Of a stretch of 35,515 nt of DNA, positions 1 through 6,276 are shown one piece after another. The DNA lies in IMG/VR virus record IMGVR_UViG_3300046517_001915, positions 1 to 35,515 of that record; one strand, written 5' to 3'. The stretch comes from a virus. The notes beneath the pieces are model-generated. The model worked only from the letters and a program-made list of their open reading frames with translations. It was not told where the DNA came from and ran no database searches. The position numbers were made by a program, and so were the translations under genes. Each line of letters opens with the position of its first letter. Within the stretch, counting starts at the first letter, position 1.

Positions 1-89
1 GGGTAACCGCTCGTCTGCAACCAGACGGAACGTGGGTGCGACAAGACAACGGGCGCAAGCTGGTGCGACCGATGGGGAGAAGGAAGTGA
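1..89 (+). CDS. C-terminal end of an upstream gene (partial)
   Basis: An open frame enters from the left edge in phase 3 and ends at TGA 87-89. It encodes about 28 basic residues ending in PMGRRK. The stop overlaps the GTG start of the next gene in the GTGA pattern used by nearly every gene pair in this arm, which supports it being a real gene end. Nothing can be said about function because only the tail is present. Confidence 0.55.
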   Translation, partial: VTARLQPDGTWVRQDNGRKLVRPMGRRK

Positions 90-274
90 AAACCATCTAC
101 GTGCAATTCGACCCGCCGCCGATCCCGAACCGTTCGTGCGACTGGCATGCGTGGGTCGATGGTGAGGAAGAAAACCTGATCACCTGCGACGGGCCGACGA
201 AAGAGCGCGCCATCGAGAATCTGATTGACGACTACGAACTAGATCGCGACGACTACTTTGTGGTGGAGAAGTGA
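86..274 (+). CDS. Small acidic hypothetical protein, 62 aa
   Basis: The frame is open from base 32, but the GTG at 86 is the better start: a purine-rich GGGGAGAAGG lies just upstream, and this GTG overlaps the stop of the preceding frame as GTGA. The protein is acidic, with a tryptophan/cysteine-rich middle (CDWHAW) and an Asp/Glu-rich C terminus. I do not recognise a family. It is followed by the NinB-like gene with a 4-base overlap, so it is probably translated as part of the recombination operon. Function unknown. Confidence 0.75.
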   Translation: MKTIYVQFDPPPIPNRSCDWHAWVDGEEENLITCDGPTKERAIENLIDDYELDRDDYFVVEK

Positions 275-720
275 CCGCAGCCAAGACCTACATCCTGCCC
301 GAGTCCGAGCGTGCCGAGATGGTGAGCCGGCTCACGCGCGAACTGTTGACGACGCATCCAGGCAAGCGCGTCGAGGTGCGCATCCAGAAGTACGTCAAGC
401 GCCGCACGCTCGAGCAGTCTTCCGCGCTGTTTGGCCTCGCGTACAAGATCATGAGCGAAGAGACGGGCATGCGGCCGAACGACCTGCACACGCATTTCTG
501 CGGCGAGTACTTCGGTTGGCTCGAGGTCGAGATCATGGGCAAGACGTTCCGCCGGCCGGTGCGCACCACGACCACCGACGAGGATGGGAATCGCGACATC
601 GCGTCGACCGTGGTGTTCTCGGGGCTGTTCGAATTCGTTCAGCAACAGGCGGCCGAGCTCGGCATCTTCATACCGGATCCGGATCCGAACTGGAGGGTCA
701 ATCGTGCAAAGCAAGGGTAA
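271..720 (+). CDS. NinB-like phage recombination-associated protein
   Basis: This 149-aa protein carries features of a widespread phage family related to lambda NinB/Orf: an RRTLEQ motif near residue 43 followed by an amphipathic helix (LFGLAYKIMSEETG), a central segment with TTTTDE, and a C-terminal helix ending in AAELGIFIPDPDP, the family's usual 'wA.e.lGi.IPdP' ending. Lambda Orf/NinB binds single-stranded DNA and supports recombination. Its position directly ahead of an HNH-like gene and an ERF annealing gene fits a recombination module. The GTG start at 271 overlaps the preceding stop as GTGA. The family assignment rests on motif recognition, so a search should confirm it. Confidence 0.6.
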   Translation: MTAAKTYILPESERAEMVSRLTRELLTTHPGKRVEVRIQKYVKRRTLEQSSALFGLAYKIMSEETGMRPNDLHTHFCGEYFGWLEVEIMGKTFRRPVRTTTTDEDGNRDIASTVVFSGLFEFVQQQAAELGIFIPDPDPNWRVNRAKQG

Positions 721-1045
721 CCGCCCGACCGCCGCGCAGCAGCGTTGGCAGGACGCCGTAGCGAATCTCGGCAGCATCTTGAGCGGCGAGAAACCCGTGC
801 AGCTGCACCACGCCGCAGGATTCACGGCGCGGCACAACAAGGTGCTGGTGGGACCGTGGTGGATCATTCCGTTGACGAAGGCCGAGCACGACGCGATCCC
901 GGCGCTGGGGCATGAGCGCAAGGCGTGGGAGAAGCGGATGTTCACCTTGGTCTGTTGGCACTACCAGATGAATGGGGCGAACGGACTGCAACCGTTACCG
1001 TTTGGCGATGAAGTCACCTTAGCAATACAGGACTGGCACCTTTGA
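704..1045 (+). CDS. HNH-like / Ref-type nuclease candidate
   Basis: The frame is open further upstream, but the likely start is GTG 704, placed 6 bases after a clear TGGAGGG ribosome site; this gives 113 aa and a 17-base overlap with the previous gene. The core has LHH near residue 35, a GPWW segment and a later H in KAEHDAIP, a spacing reminiscent of HNH-type nucleases linked to phage recombination (P1 Ref, DUF968-type proteins). A metal-binding His pair followed by an Asn (ARHNK) and a later His fits an HNH finger, but no zinc-binding cysteine pairs are present. Its place between the NinB-like and ERF genes supports a DNA-processing role. Nuclease activity is inferred. Confidence 0.5.
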   Translation: MQSKGNRPTAAQQRWQDAVANLGSILSGEKPVQLHHAAGFTARHNKVLVGPWWIIPLTKAEHDAIPALGHERKAWEKRMFTLVCWHYQMNGANGLQPLPFGDEVTLAIQDWHL

Positions 1046-1674
1046 AAACATCCGAGAGCATTGGGAAACTCGCCGAGGCCTTGTCCAAGGCGCAGGCTGA
1101 AATGTCGAACGCTGAGATGAGCGGCTACAACAGTCATTTCAAGGCGAAGTACGCGACCTTGGCCGACATCGTTGCGGCAATACGTGCACCATTGGCAAAG
1201 CATGGACTGTCGTTCGTCCAGCTCCCCGACGATCAGGAGGGCGGCGTCTGTGTCCACACCATGCTGATGCACGAGTCTGGCGAATGGATCGCAAGCCTCA
1301 CCGCGATTCCAATTCAGCAACGGACGGCGCACGGAGTGGGTTCGGCATTGACCTACGCGCGCCGCTTCGGCCTGCAATCGATGTGCGGCATCACCGCAGC
1401 CGATGACGATGACGATGCGAACGTTGCATCGACCGGCGATCGCGATCCGGCGTCGAAGGTACAAGAGATCGCCGATCTCTTGCGCGACGCGATGGAGCGC
1501 GATGACAAACTGGGGTGGTGGGAGATCTGGCGCGAACTCAAGCCGCAGCAGATCGACTATCTGTTCAGCCAGGGCACGCGATATCTGTCATCGAAGATGA
1601 AGACCTACTCGAGAAACGTCCAGTGGGAAATGACGAAGGACGAACGCGAAGCTAACGAAAAGGCGCCAACATGA
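1042..1674 (+). CDS. ERF-family single-strand annealing recombinase
   Basis: This 210-aa protein matches the ERF superfamily along its N-terminal two thirds. It shows LAEALSKAQAEM, then the hallmark KYATLADI at about residues 33-40, the helix IRAPLAKHGLSF, an antiparallel core ending in the signature GSALTYARRFGL near residue 103, and an acidic run (DDDDDAN) that usually follows the core. ERF proteins anneal complementary single strands and can circularise or recombine phage genomes. The start is TTG at 1042, overlapping the previous stop as TTGA. The C-terminal 80 residues are less conserved and contain several Trp residues. The family call is secure. The short junction repeats in the neighbouring small genes are plausible substrates for such an annealing enzyme, but that link is inference. 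Confidence 0.92.
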   Translation: MKTSESIGKLAEALSKAQAEMSNAEMSGYNSHFKAKYATLADIVAAIRAPLAKHGLSFVQLPDDQEGGVCVHTMLMHESGEWIASLTAIPIQQRTAHGVGSALTYARRFGLQSMCGITAADDDDDANVASTGDRDPASKVQEIADLLRDAMERDDKLGWWEIWRELKPQQIDYLFSQGTRYLSSKMKTYSRNVQWEMTKDEREANEKAPT

Positions 1675-1883
1675 ACATCCTTGCCCGGTTTCTACTGAAG
1701 CGCCTGCACCGCGTCGACCCCGAGGTGTTGGCGGCGCTCAAGGCCGCTCTGCGCGACTTCAATGCGAAGCGGATGGCGTGGGGTCCGTTCACGAGCATTC
1801 GCAACCGCGTTATCAATGACCCCAGCATTGGCGTTTACGTCACAAAATTGACAGCCGACGAAGTGAGCGCGGGCCATGAGTAA
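1671..1883 (+). CDS. Small basic hypothetical protein, 70 aa
   Basis: The ATG at 1671 overlaps the ERF stop codon as ATGA, indicating coupled translation. The N terminus is basic (FLLKRLHRVD), and the remainder contains two short helices and a loop with TSIRNRVINDPS. No family is recognised. It lies between the ERF gene and a string of tiny genes, and its end overlaps the next gene by 8 bases. Function unknown. Confidence 0.7.
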   Translation: MNILARFLLKRLHRVDPEVLAALKAALRDFNAKRMAWGPFTSIRNRVINDPSIGVYVTKLTADEVSAGHE

Positions 1884-1895
1884 CGCAGATATGCC
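1876..1895 (+). repeat. Start-site repeat A, copy 1
   Basis: Twenty bases beginning ATGAGTAACGCAGATATGCC are identical to those at 2150-2169. Both copies begin exactly at a start codon and encode MSNADM followed by Pro, after which the two genes are unrelated. Confidence 0.9.
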
Positions 1896-2157
1896 AGCGG
1901 GACATCCGATCGCTTTGACCATCTCACATGCCCACAACCGCAACTCTATGCGCTTTGAAATATCCGACTACGACCGGATGCGGCTACCCTTCCCCTTGCC
2001 GGCAAAGGCCTCGTTCAACGCTGATGGTGGTATTGATCTTGACTATGGCGGCGCTTGGGCAGAGGGGGAAACGATTGATCTGCCAATAGAGTCGCTTGCG
2101 GTCAGTCTTTTGCGCTTGGCTTTTATGGTCGCCTATATCGAGAACACCAATGAGTAA
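1876..2157 (+). CDS. Small hypothetical protein, 93 aa
   Basis: The ATG at 1876 begins a 20-base block that recurs exactly at the start of the next gene (2150), so both proteins begin MSNADMP. The rest of the sequence is unrelated to that neighbour, with a middle rich in Asp, Gly and Trp and a hydrophobic C-terminal stretch (SLAVSLLRLAFMVAYI) that could be a helix or a weak membrane segment. No family recognised. It overlaps both neighbours by 8 bases. Confidence 0.7.
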   Translation: MSNADMPAGHPIALTISHAHNRNSMRFEISDYDRMRLPFPLPAKASFNADGGIDLDYGGAWAEGETIDLPIESLAVSLLRLAFMVAYIENTNE

Positions 2158-2169
2158 CGCAGATATGCC
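2150..2169 (+). repeat. Start-site repeat A, copy 2
   Basis: Second exact 20-base copy of the block at 1876-1895, starting at the ATG of the coiled-coil protein gene. Confidence 0.9.
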
Positions 2170-2611
2170 GAGCCAGCCGCATGAAGAAATTTGGTTGCAA
2201 TGGTTCGATGAAGAAGGAGATCCGGTTGCCGATGAGGTGTGTTGGTGTACGGACAAAATCTACGAGACTGACGTTTCATACACCCGCACCGATATCGTGG
2301 AATCACTCAGAGCCGAGATAACCGACGCGGCCGTTGCAAGTAGGTTGAAACAAGATCGGCTCGACACTTATCACGACCTGGTGGAATCACTCAGACAGCG
2401 GATAGCGGAGTTGGAACAAGATGCTGCGTTGGCTGATGCTGACTTCGGGAAATTGGAGGACGACAACGCATCACTCAGAGCGCAACTGGCTGAAGCGACG
2501 ACGTGGCAGCCGATCTCGTGGCACCCGAGAGGAAATCCGGCGATGACGATTCAGAATGGCTACGTCGTATCGGGTGGCTACTGGATAAAACTTCCGGAGT
2601 TACCCAAATGA
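2150..2611 (+). CDS. Coiled-coil hypothetical protein with internal repeats, 153 aa
   Basis: The frame is open upstream of base 2150, but ATG 2150 is chosen because it overlaps the previous stop and matches the start block of the gene before it. After an acidic head there is a central coiled-coil region with three related units (IVESLRAEI, LVESLRQRI, NASLRAQL) encoded by near-identical DNA at about 2297, 2381 and 2468. The C terminus has the form WQPISWHPRG...GYWIKLPELP, resembling the short 'W.pi..p.dg.....' endings of phage-encoded hypothetical proteins that follow a coiled coil. The function is unknown. Confidence 0.75.
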   Translation: MSNADMPSQPHEEIWLQWFDEEGDPVADEVCWCTDKIYETDVSYTRTDIVESLRAEITDAAVASRLKQDRLDTYHDLVESLRQRIAELEQDAALADADFGKLEDDNASLRAQLAEATTWQPISWHPRGNPAMTIQNGYVVSGGYWIKLPELPK

Positions 2612-2910
2612 CCGATAGAGCATTACTCGACGCAGCCTGCGAAATCATGGGGTGGGAGAAACAGCTCTACACGTCCGCATGGAAAAATCATCGCAATGGC
2701 ACGCAAACGGCCAAAGATGACGGCCTCACCGATTCGGGTCTAGTGGCTGTGCTGCGCAAACTGATCGACACAACGGGGTGGATGGTTATCAACAAAACTT
2801 TGGGCGGGAATTTCTCGCTTGAGATATCCGGCGTCAACATGCAGCACGGTAAAACGCTTGAACATTGCGCTCTACTCGCCCTTATCGCCTTGGATAAAAC
2901 ACATGAATAG
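2608..2910 (+). CDS. Small hypothetical protein, 100 aa
   Basis: ATG 2608 overlaps the preceding stop as ATGA and is preferred to the longer open frame. The protein has an N-terminal helix (ALLDAACEIMGW), a polar middle and a C terminus ending LIALDKTHE. That C-terminal end is encoded by a 21-base block repeated at the end of another small gene (3256-3276). No known domain recognised. Confidence 0.7.
   Translation: MTDRALLDAACEIMGWEKQLYTSAWKNHRNGTQTAKDDGLTDSGLVAVLRKLIDTTGWMVINKTLGGNFSLEISGVNMQHGKTLEHCALLALIALDKTHE
2882..2902 (+). repeat. Stop/start junction repeat B, copy 1
   Basis: Twenty-one bases (core TTATCGCCTTGGATAAAA) that encode the C-terminal IALDKT of one gene and lie just before the ATG of the next (2903). 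Identical to 3256-3276; a 13-base partial copy occurs at 3468-3480. The TTGGA within it may serve as ribosome site. Confidence 0.9.
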
Positions 2911-3106
2911 CAAAGATTTTGAGGGAAAGCTGACTGCGCTTATCAATAGTGAGTCGATGGAGAATGCGTCAAACACGCCAGACTTTTTGTTGACCAGATA
3001 TTTGATGGCTTGCCTTGAGGCTTGGAACGCAACGACTGCATTTCGGGACAATTGGTACGGCAAATCTACGGATGAATCAAAGGTGACCCATGACCAACAT
3101 CCATAA
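2903..3106 (+). CDS. Small hypothetical protein, 67 aa
   Basis: The start is taken as ATG 2903, directly after the junction repeat that contains the TTGGA ribosome site. It overlaps the previous gene's end by 8 bases. The protein is mixed alpha-helical, with a tryptophan-containing C-terminal half (CLEAWNATTAFRDNWYGKS). The latter resembles helical segments seen in many phage hypotheticals, but I do not recognise a family. Confidence 0.65.
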   Translation: MNSKDFEGKLTALINSESMENASNTPDFLLTRYLMACLEAWNATTAFRDNWYGKSTDESKVTHDQHP

Positions 3107-3281
3107 GGTTGACATTGGACCGAATCAATTCGACACCTTCTGCGATCGACTGGATGCATTGATCGAAGAATTTCCGAACATCAGTCATGCCGAGGCCGTC
3201 GGAGCGCTTGAATTCGTCAAGTTGAAGTTGTTGTTGAGGGCTATGAACACGCCGATTATCGCCTTGGATAAAACACCATGA
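3090..3281 (+). CDS. Small hypothetical protein, 63 aa
   Basis: It starts at ATG 3090, 17 bases before the preceding stop, with an AAGG ribosome site upstream. The sequence is one helix-rich unit (FCDRLDALIEEFP and EAVGALEFVKLKLLLRAM) and ends PIIALDKTP. The last residues are encoded by the second copy of the 21-base junction repeat. Function unknown. Confidence 0.65.
   Translation: MTNIHKVDIGPNQFDTFCDRLDALIEEFPNISHAEAVGALEFVKLKLLLRAMNTPIIALDKTP
3256..3276 (+). repeat. Stop/start junction repeat B, copy 2
   Basis: Exact 21-base copy of 2882-2902, lying one base before ATG 3278 and encoding the end of the upstream gene. Confidence 0.9.
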
Positions 3282-3490
3282 GCCGCTGCGAACTTTGTGA
3301 CAAGGAGGATGAATTGCGCCCCTACGGCCCGAACGGCGAGCGCATCTGCTTCGACTGCGGCATGAAGAACGTCGAGACGACGCGCGCCGAATTTGCCAAG
3401 CGCATCGCCGGATCACACAAGGTTTTCATCACTGGTGAGGACGGCCCAATTCCATACATCGGCCCTGTTATCGCCTTGGAGGGGAAATGA
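3278..3490 (+). CDS. Small zinc-ribbon protein, 70 aa
   Basis: Two cysteine pairs, CELC at residues 4-7 and CFDC at about 24-27, form a four-cysteine zinc ribbon. The remainder has a short helix (TTRAEFAKRIAG) and a C terminus ending PVIALEGK, which is encoded by a shorter third copy of the junction repeat. Zinc ribbons of this size usually bind nucleic acid or protein, but the target cannot be told. ATG 3278 overlaps the previous stop as ATGA. Confidence 0.7.
   Translation: MSRCELCDKEDELRPYGPNGERICFDCGMKNVETTRAEFAKRIAGSHKVFITGEDGPIPYIGPVIALEGK
3468..3480 (+). repeat. Stop/start junction repeat B, partial copy 3
   Basis: Thirteen bases (TTATCGCCTTGGA) match the first part of the 21-base repeat; they again lie just before a start (ATG 3487) and encode an IALE C terminus. 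Confidence 0.8.
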
Positions 3491-3690
3491 AAGCCGGCAT
3501 CGTTCTTGATGCCTGGAAGTTGCCAATCTTTGAGCGTCGCCTCAAGGACGCCGGATTCACTTGGCATAACGCCGGCAATTTCACGAACGATACCATCGCC
3601 CTGACAGTCGAAACCGACAACGTCGAATCCCTTGCCACCGTCATCAGAGCCGCGAATGGCGAAGCATCCCGGAGCACCCCTAATGCCTAA
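3487..3690 (+). CDS. Small hypothetical protein, 67 aa
   Basis: It starts at ATG 3487 after a strong GGAGGGGAA ribosome site and overlaps the previous stop as ATGA. The sequence alternates strands and helices (LPIFERRLKDAGF; TIALTVETDNVESLATVIRAA), suggesting a small alpha/beta fold. It is reminiscent of compact phage hypothetical proteins but no family can be named. Confidence 0.7.
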   Translation: MKAGIVLDAWKLPIFERRLKDAGFTWHNAGNFTNDTIALTVETDNVESLATVIRAANGEASRSTPNA

Positions 3691-3916
3691 CCCCATAGTG
3701 AGCGACGAAATTGGCTGGCTGATTGAAATGCCCGCGGGGAGATGGGGAACGGGATTCTATTGGCGCGGACCGCACGCGTCGTGGAGTTGGGGGACTGTAG
3801 ATGAAGCGATTCGATTCGCGCGCAAAGTGGACGCGGAGCGGGTAATCGAGATGTTGGATGAGTCGCCGCTTGAGGCGTGCGAACACATTTGGAGCGATCC
3901 ATATGCCCCAGTCTAA
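3683..3916 (+). CDS. Small Trp-rich hypothetical protein, 77 aa
   Basis: ATG 3683 overlaps the previous gene by 8 bases and starts the first of three neighbouring proteins sharing an N-terminal PIVS block. The body has a WGTGFYWRGPHASWSWG segment followed by a helix with basic and acidic residues (ARKVDAERVIEML), a pattern common in small phage proteins. Function unknown. Confidence 0.65.
   Translation: MPNPIVSDEIGWLIEMPAGRWGTGFYWRGPHASWSWGTVDEAIRFARKVDAERVIEMLDESPLEACEHIWSDPYAPV
3687..3703 (+). repeat. N-terminal repeat C, copy 1
   Basis: Seventeen bases (CTAACCCCATAGTGAGC) encoding NPIVS near the start of the gene at 3683; exact copy at 3913-3929 and a 13-base partial copy at 4131-4143. 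Confidence 0.9.
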
Positions 3917-4127
3917 CCCCATAGTGAGCCGAACGAAATTGCAACGCGATGCCGACATGGCAGATTGCGATCTATACCGACTGATCAGCCGAGTTGAGTC
4001 GATCTATGACGAGGTAAAGGCAAGAAGCAGTCGGTCGGCTGAACTTCAACAATCGCTGATGTCATTGCGCAAGGCACGCGGCGGTATCCGATTGTTCATG
4101 CACGACGATGACAGAAAACGAACATGA
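3903..4127 (+). CDS. Small helical hypothetical protein, 74 aa
   Basis: ATG 3903 is chosen over the upstream open frame because it places the PIVS block at residues 5-8, as in the two adjacent genes. The rest is predicted helical and charged (DMADCDLYRLISRVESIYDE; SAELQQSLMSLRKA). It overlaps the previous gene by 14 bases. No family recognised. Confidence 0.62.
   Translation: MPQSNPIVSRTKLQRDADMADCDLYRLISRVESIYDEVKARSSRSAELQQSLMSLRKARGGIRLFMHDDDRKRT
3913..3929 (+). repeat. N-terminal repeat C, copy 2
   Basis: Exact 17-base copy of 3687-3703 near the start of the gene at 3903; similarity continues weakly (GACGAAATT versus AACGAAATT). Confidence 0.9.
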
Positions 4128-4318
4128 CACACCCCATAGTGAGTGCTGAGGCTGAAAGGCTGAAGTCATTGTCTGAGCGCATCAGGCAGTACTTGTCGGT
4201 CGGCGGCTATTTCAATCCCGAACTCATGGACCACGACAAGGTGCGCGATCTGTTGATCGATCTTCGCGACATGTGCGACACCGCTATATCCCAAGATACA
4301 GATAGGGGTGAGAAGTGA
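4124..4318 (+). CDS. Small helical hypothetical protein, 64 aa
   Basis: It starts at ATG 4124 (ATGA overlap) and has the third PIVS block at residues 4-7. The remainder is a charged helical hairpin (AERLKSLSERIRQYL; KVRDLLIDLRDMCD). Function unknown. It is followed by a short secreted-looking protein with a 4-base overlap. Confidence 0.68.
   Translation: MTHPIVSAEAERLKSLSERIRQYLSVGGYFNPELMDHDKVRDLLIDLRDMCDTAISQDTDRGEK
4131..4143 (+). repeat. N-terminal repeat C, partial copy 3
   Basis: Thirteen bases (ACCCCATAGTGAG) shared with the two other copies, at codons 3-7 of the gene starting at 4124. Confidence 0.85.
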
Positions 4319-4518
4319 CGTGGATCTTCGTGCTATTCGTCGGCTGTACCAACATGAGTTTTACGCAGTGCGATCGACCGACGGTACGGGTGCAGTTTGC
4401 GACTGAACAGGAATGTCGGGAGTATGAAGCAGACCACGCAATTCCTGAATATCAGGAAGCGGTGTTGCTGGATACGAAGGGGCTCTCGTCGGGGGCGTTC
4501 TGCATCCCGCTCCGTTAG
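4315..4518 (+). CDS. Small cysteine-containing, possibly exported protein, 67 aa
   Basis: GTG 4315 overlaps the previous stop as GTGA. The N terminus is short and hydrophobic (WIFVLFVGC), followed by a polar stretch with cysteines at about residues 11, 19, 34 and 63. It resembles the small phage proteins with a leader and a 'F.t...C..' body, but I can give no function. It is the last gene of the left arm: its TAG at 4516-4518 overlaps the stop of the endolysin gene on the other strand. Confidence 0.62.
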   Translation: MTWIFVLFVGCTNMSFTQCDRPTVRVQFATEQECREYEADHAIPEYQEAVLLDTKGLSSGAFCIPLR

Positions 4519-4913
4519 GGAATATTTTTGTAGAAGGCGTGCTTGCCGATCGTCGCGCACGGTGCCTGTCCGAGCGACCAGGCTGCCGGTGTGCCAATGA
4601 CCTTATAGTGTGTTGCACCGTTCGTCGGATCGGCCCGCTCGTTCAGATCTGCAGCGACCCACCAACTTCCAGCGAATTCAAAGTCACGGTCTGTCTCATC
4701 GATTTCCAGCAGTTTCTGACGGTTCGGGTCGGTACGGTTCCAGCACGAGAACTGCAACGGCGCAAGACACACGGCGGCGGCAGTTTTGCCCCAGCGGCCA
4801 TCCAATACACGATTCTTGATTACCCAGGCAACCGCCAGCATCCCGGGCGCCCCCTCCCCACGAGCCTCGCCCCAGATGGTGCGTGCGGCAACGGCGTCAT
4901 CAAATGCGCTCAT
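4515..4913 (-). CDS. Endolysin, SleB-type cell wall hydrolase (Hydrolase_2)
   Basis: This 132-aa protein has the Hydrolase_2/SleB signature: IWGEARGEG at residues 13-21, where the Glu following WG is the expected catalytic residue, then a helix with AVAWVIKNRV, the PLQFSCWN block near residue 52, and a THY motif in the C-terminal third. SleB-like enzymes cleave the peptidoglycan glycan strand and many phages use them as endolysins. There is no signal peptide, so export would need a holin; holin-like genes lie about 29 kb upstream in the same operon. It is the last gene of the late operon and starts at ATG 4913, overlapping the previous stop. Confidence 0.88.
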   Translation of the reverse strand: MSAFDDAVAARTIWGEARGEGAPGMLAVAWVIKNRVLDGRWGKTAAAVCLAPLQFSCWNRTDPNRQKLLEIDETDRDFEFAGSWWVAADLNERADPTNGATHYKVIGTPAAWSLGQAPCATIGKHAFYKNIP

Positions 4914-5473
4914 TTGCGTCCATAGCGTTTGTTGACGATGCCACCGGAGAAGTTGTGCGTAGCGGCAATCGCAGCCACTTGCGCGGCCTGCTGCGCGGCG
5001 ATCAGTCCTGAGCGTAGCGTCACTGACGGCGTGAACACCGCGGTTGCCACCATCGTCTGCGGGGCTTGTGCGCCGATCAACTGAGACGGTCGGTCGATTG
5101 CGATCGAGAACTGCGCCGTGATCAGCGTGACTTGTGGCGCTTGTGCACCGACGATCCGCGAGTCGAGTCCCTGCTGGAGATTGAACGTCCAGACCGGTGA
5201 AACGGTAAGCGCGGGAATGATCCAGTCCGAGGTGATCCCGGTGATCGCACCGACGACGGCGATCTGCCAGGCGCCACCACCGAGCCAGTCACCGTTCACC
5301 CAATCGAGAGAAAGCCAATCCCGATGCACCCAGCGGGTCGCGATGCCGGCGAACTGCGGCGCCTGATTGGCAACGATCTGGGCAGTCCCCGGCGGGATCG
5401 GCCCCGGCATCCAATCATCTTCAACCCAGTTGGTACTGAGCCAGCTGGCGCTATACCAGACCTGCGCGCTCAT
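4910..5473 (-). CDS. Repeat-containing virion adhesin-like protein, 187 aa
   Basis: The N-terminal part has two tryptophan repeats of the form WLSxxWVxxDW (about residues 11-21 and 53-63). The C-terminal half has three 25-residue units whose cores are IVGAQAPQ (107-114), LIGAQAPQ (132-139) and LIAAQQAAQ (157-165), with an additional IVANQAPQ at 33-40. The same 25-residue pattern occurs at the start of the large tailspike (8038-10896), so both may use it for assembly or for attachment to the tail. No enzymatic motif is seen. It is probably structural. ATG 5473 overlaps the upstream stop. Confidence 0.65.
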   Translation of the reverse strand: MSAQVWYSASWLSTNWVEDDWMPGPIPPGTAQIVANQAPQFAGIATRWVHRDWLSLDWVNGDWLGGGAWQIAVVGAITGITSDWIIPALTVSPVWTFNLQQGLDSRIVGAQAPQVTLITAQFSIAIDRPSQLIGAQAPQTMVATAVFTPSVTLRSGLIAAQQAAQVAAIAATHNFSGGIVNKRYGRK

Positions 5474-6276
5474 CAGCCACTGGGTGTCGCGGCAATCGCC
5501 GTTCTGACGTTAGCCGCCGCCGTACCGGCAATCCTGACCTTCGCGTTATCGATCGTGGAGAAGGTCTGGCCGCCGTTCGAGGATCGGCCAGCGGCAAAGG
5601 CCACGATCAGAGACAACGCTGCCTTCAGCGACACCTGGGTCGTGATCGCGGCCGCACTGGCGATGCTCGAGTCATCGATGACCGCCGCCAGCACCGCATC
5701 GCGCACGGCGTTGTAAGCGGCTGCACTGAAGGTCGTACCATCGACCGAGGGAAGACTGCCCACCAACACCGTCGTGGTGCCGGCCCACTGCGTGACGTTG
5801 GCGCTCGCGCGGCCCGCCACGACGTTGAGTTGCCCTGTGCCGACGCCGGAAGAGATCAGTCCACCGGCCGTGCCAGAGTCGACCGCCGGCAGTCCGGTGA
5901 GGGCCAGGTTCTGTGCGTTGTTTGGATCGAAGCTGACTAGCTGAATCTCGATCGGCACCGGTACGATGCCGGTCCCTTTGATCATGATCGAACATTCATC
6001 TACACCGGCTGCCAACACCGCGTTCGGGATGTCGAAGCGGTACATGCCGGGATAGTTCGTTGCGTCGAGCTCAACGAATCCCCCCGAGGCGTACACACCC
6101 GTCACGGTCTGGGTCGCCATCGTGATCGATACTGGCGCAGATCCCGGGCGATGGTAGTACCCCGTCACCCCGCCAAACACCAACCCCGTCTTGCCGGCGC
6201 CGGTCGTGACAGCGGAATCGCCAATGAAGATGTCGACCGATTTCGACGTCTTGCCTTTCAGTACAAGTAGTTTCAA
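5473..6276 (-). CDS. Phage tail/adhesin-like structural protein, 267 aa
   Basis: The frame is open upstream to 6363, but the start is placed at TTG 6276 because it overlaps the preceding stop as TTGA and is preceded by GGGAGG. The N-terminal domain (TGLVFGGVTGYYHRPGS, then VELDATNYPGMYRFDIP and a hydrophobic IEIQLVSFDP) follows a pattern common in virion-associated proteins of environmental phages. The C-terminal half is rich in Ala, Thr and Val (SIASAAAITTQV) and probably forms a fibrous or coiled region. It is likely part of the tail-associated adhesin cluster. Function is inferred from context. Confidence 0.7.
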   Translation of the reverse strand: MKLLVLKGKTSKSVDIFIGDSAVTTGAGKTGLVFGGVTGYYHRPGSAPVSITMATQTVTGVYASGGFVELDATNYPGMYRFDIPNAVLAAGVDECSIMIKGTGIVPVPIEIQLVSFDPNNAQNLALTGLPAVDSGTAGGLISSGVGTGQLNVVAGRASANVTQWAGTTTVLVGSLPSVDGTTFSAAAYNAVRDAVLAAVIDDSSIASAAAITTQVSLKAALSLIVAFAAGRSSNGGQTFSTIDNAKVRIAGTAAANVRTAIAATPSG

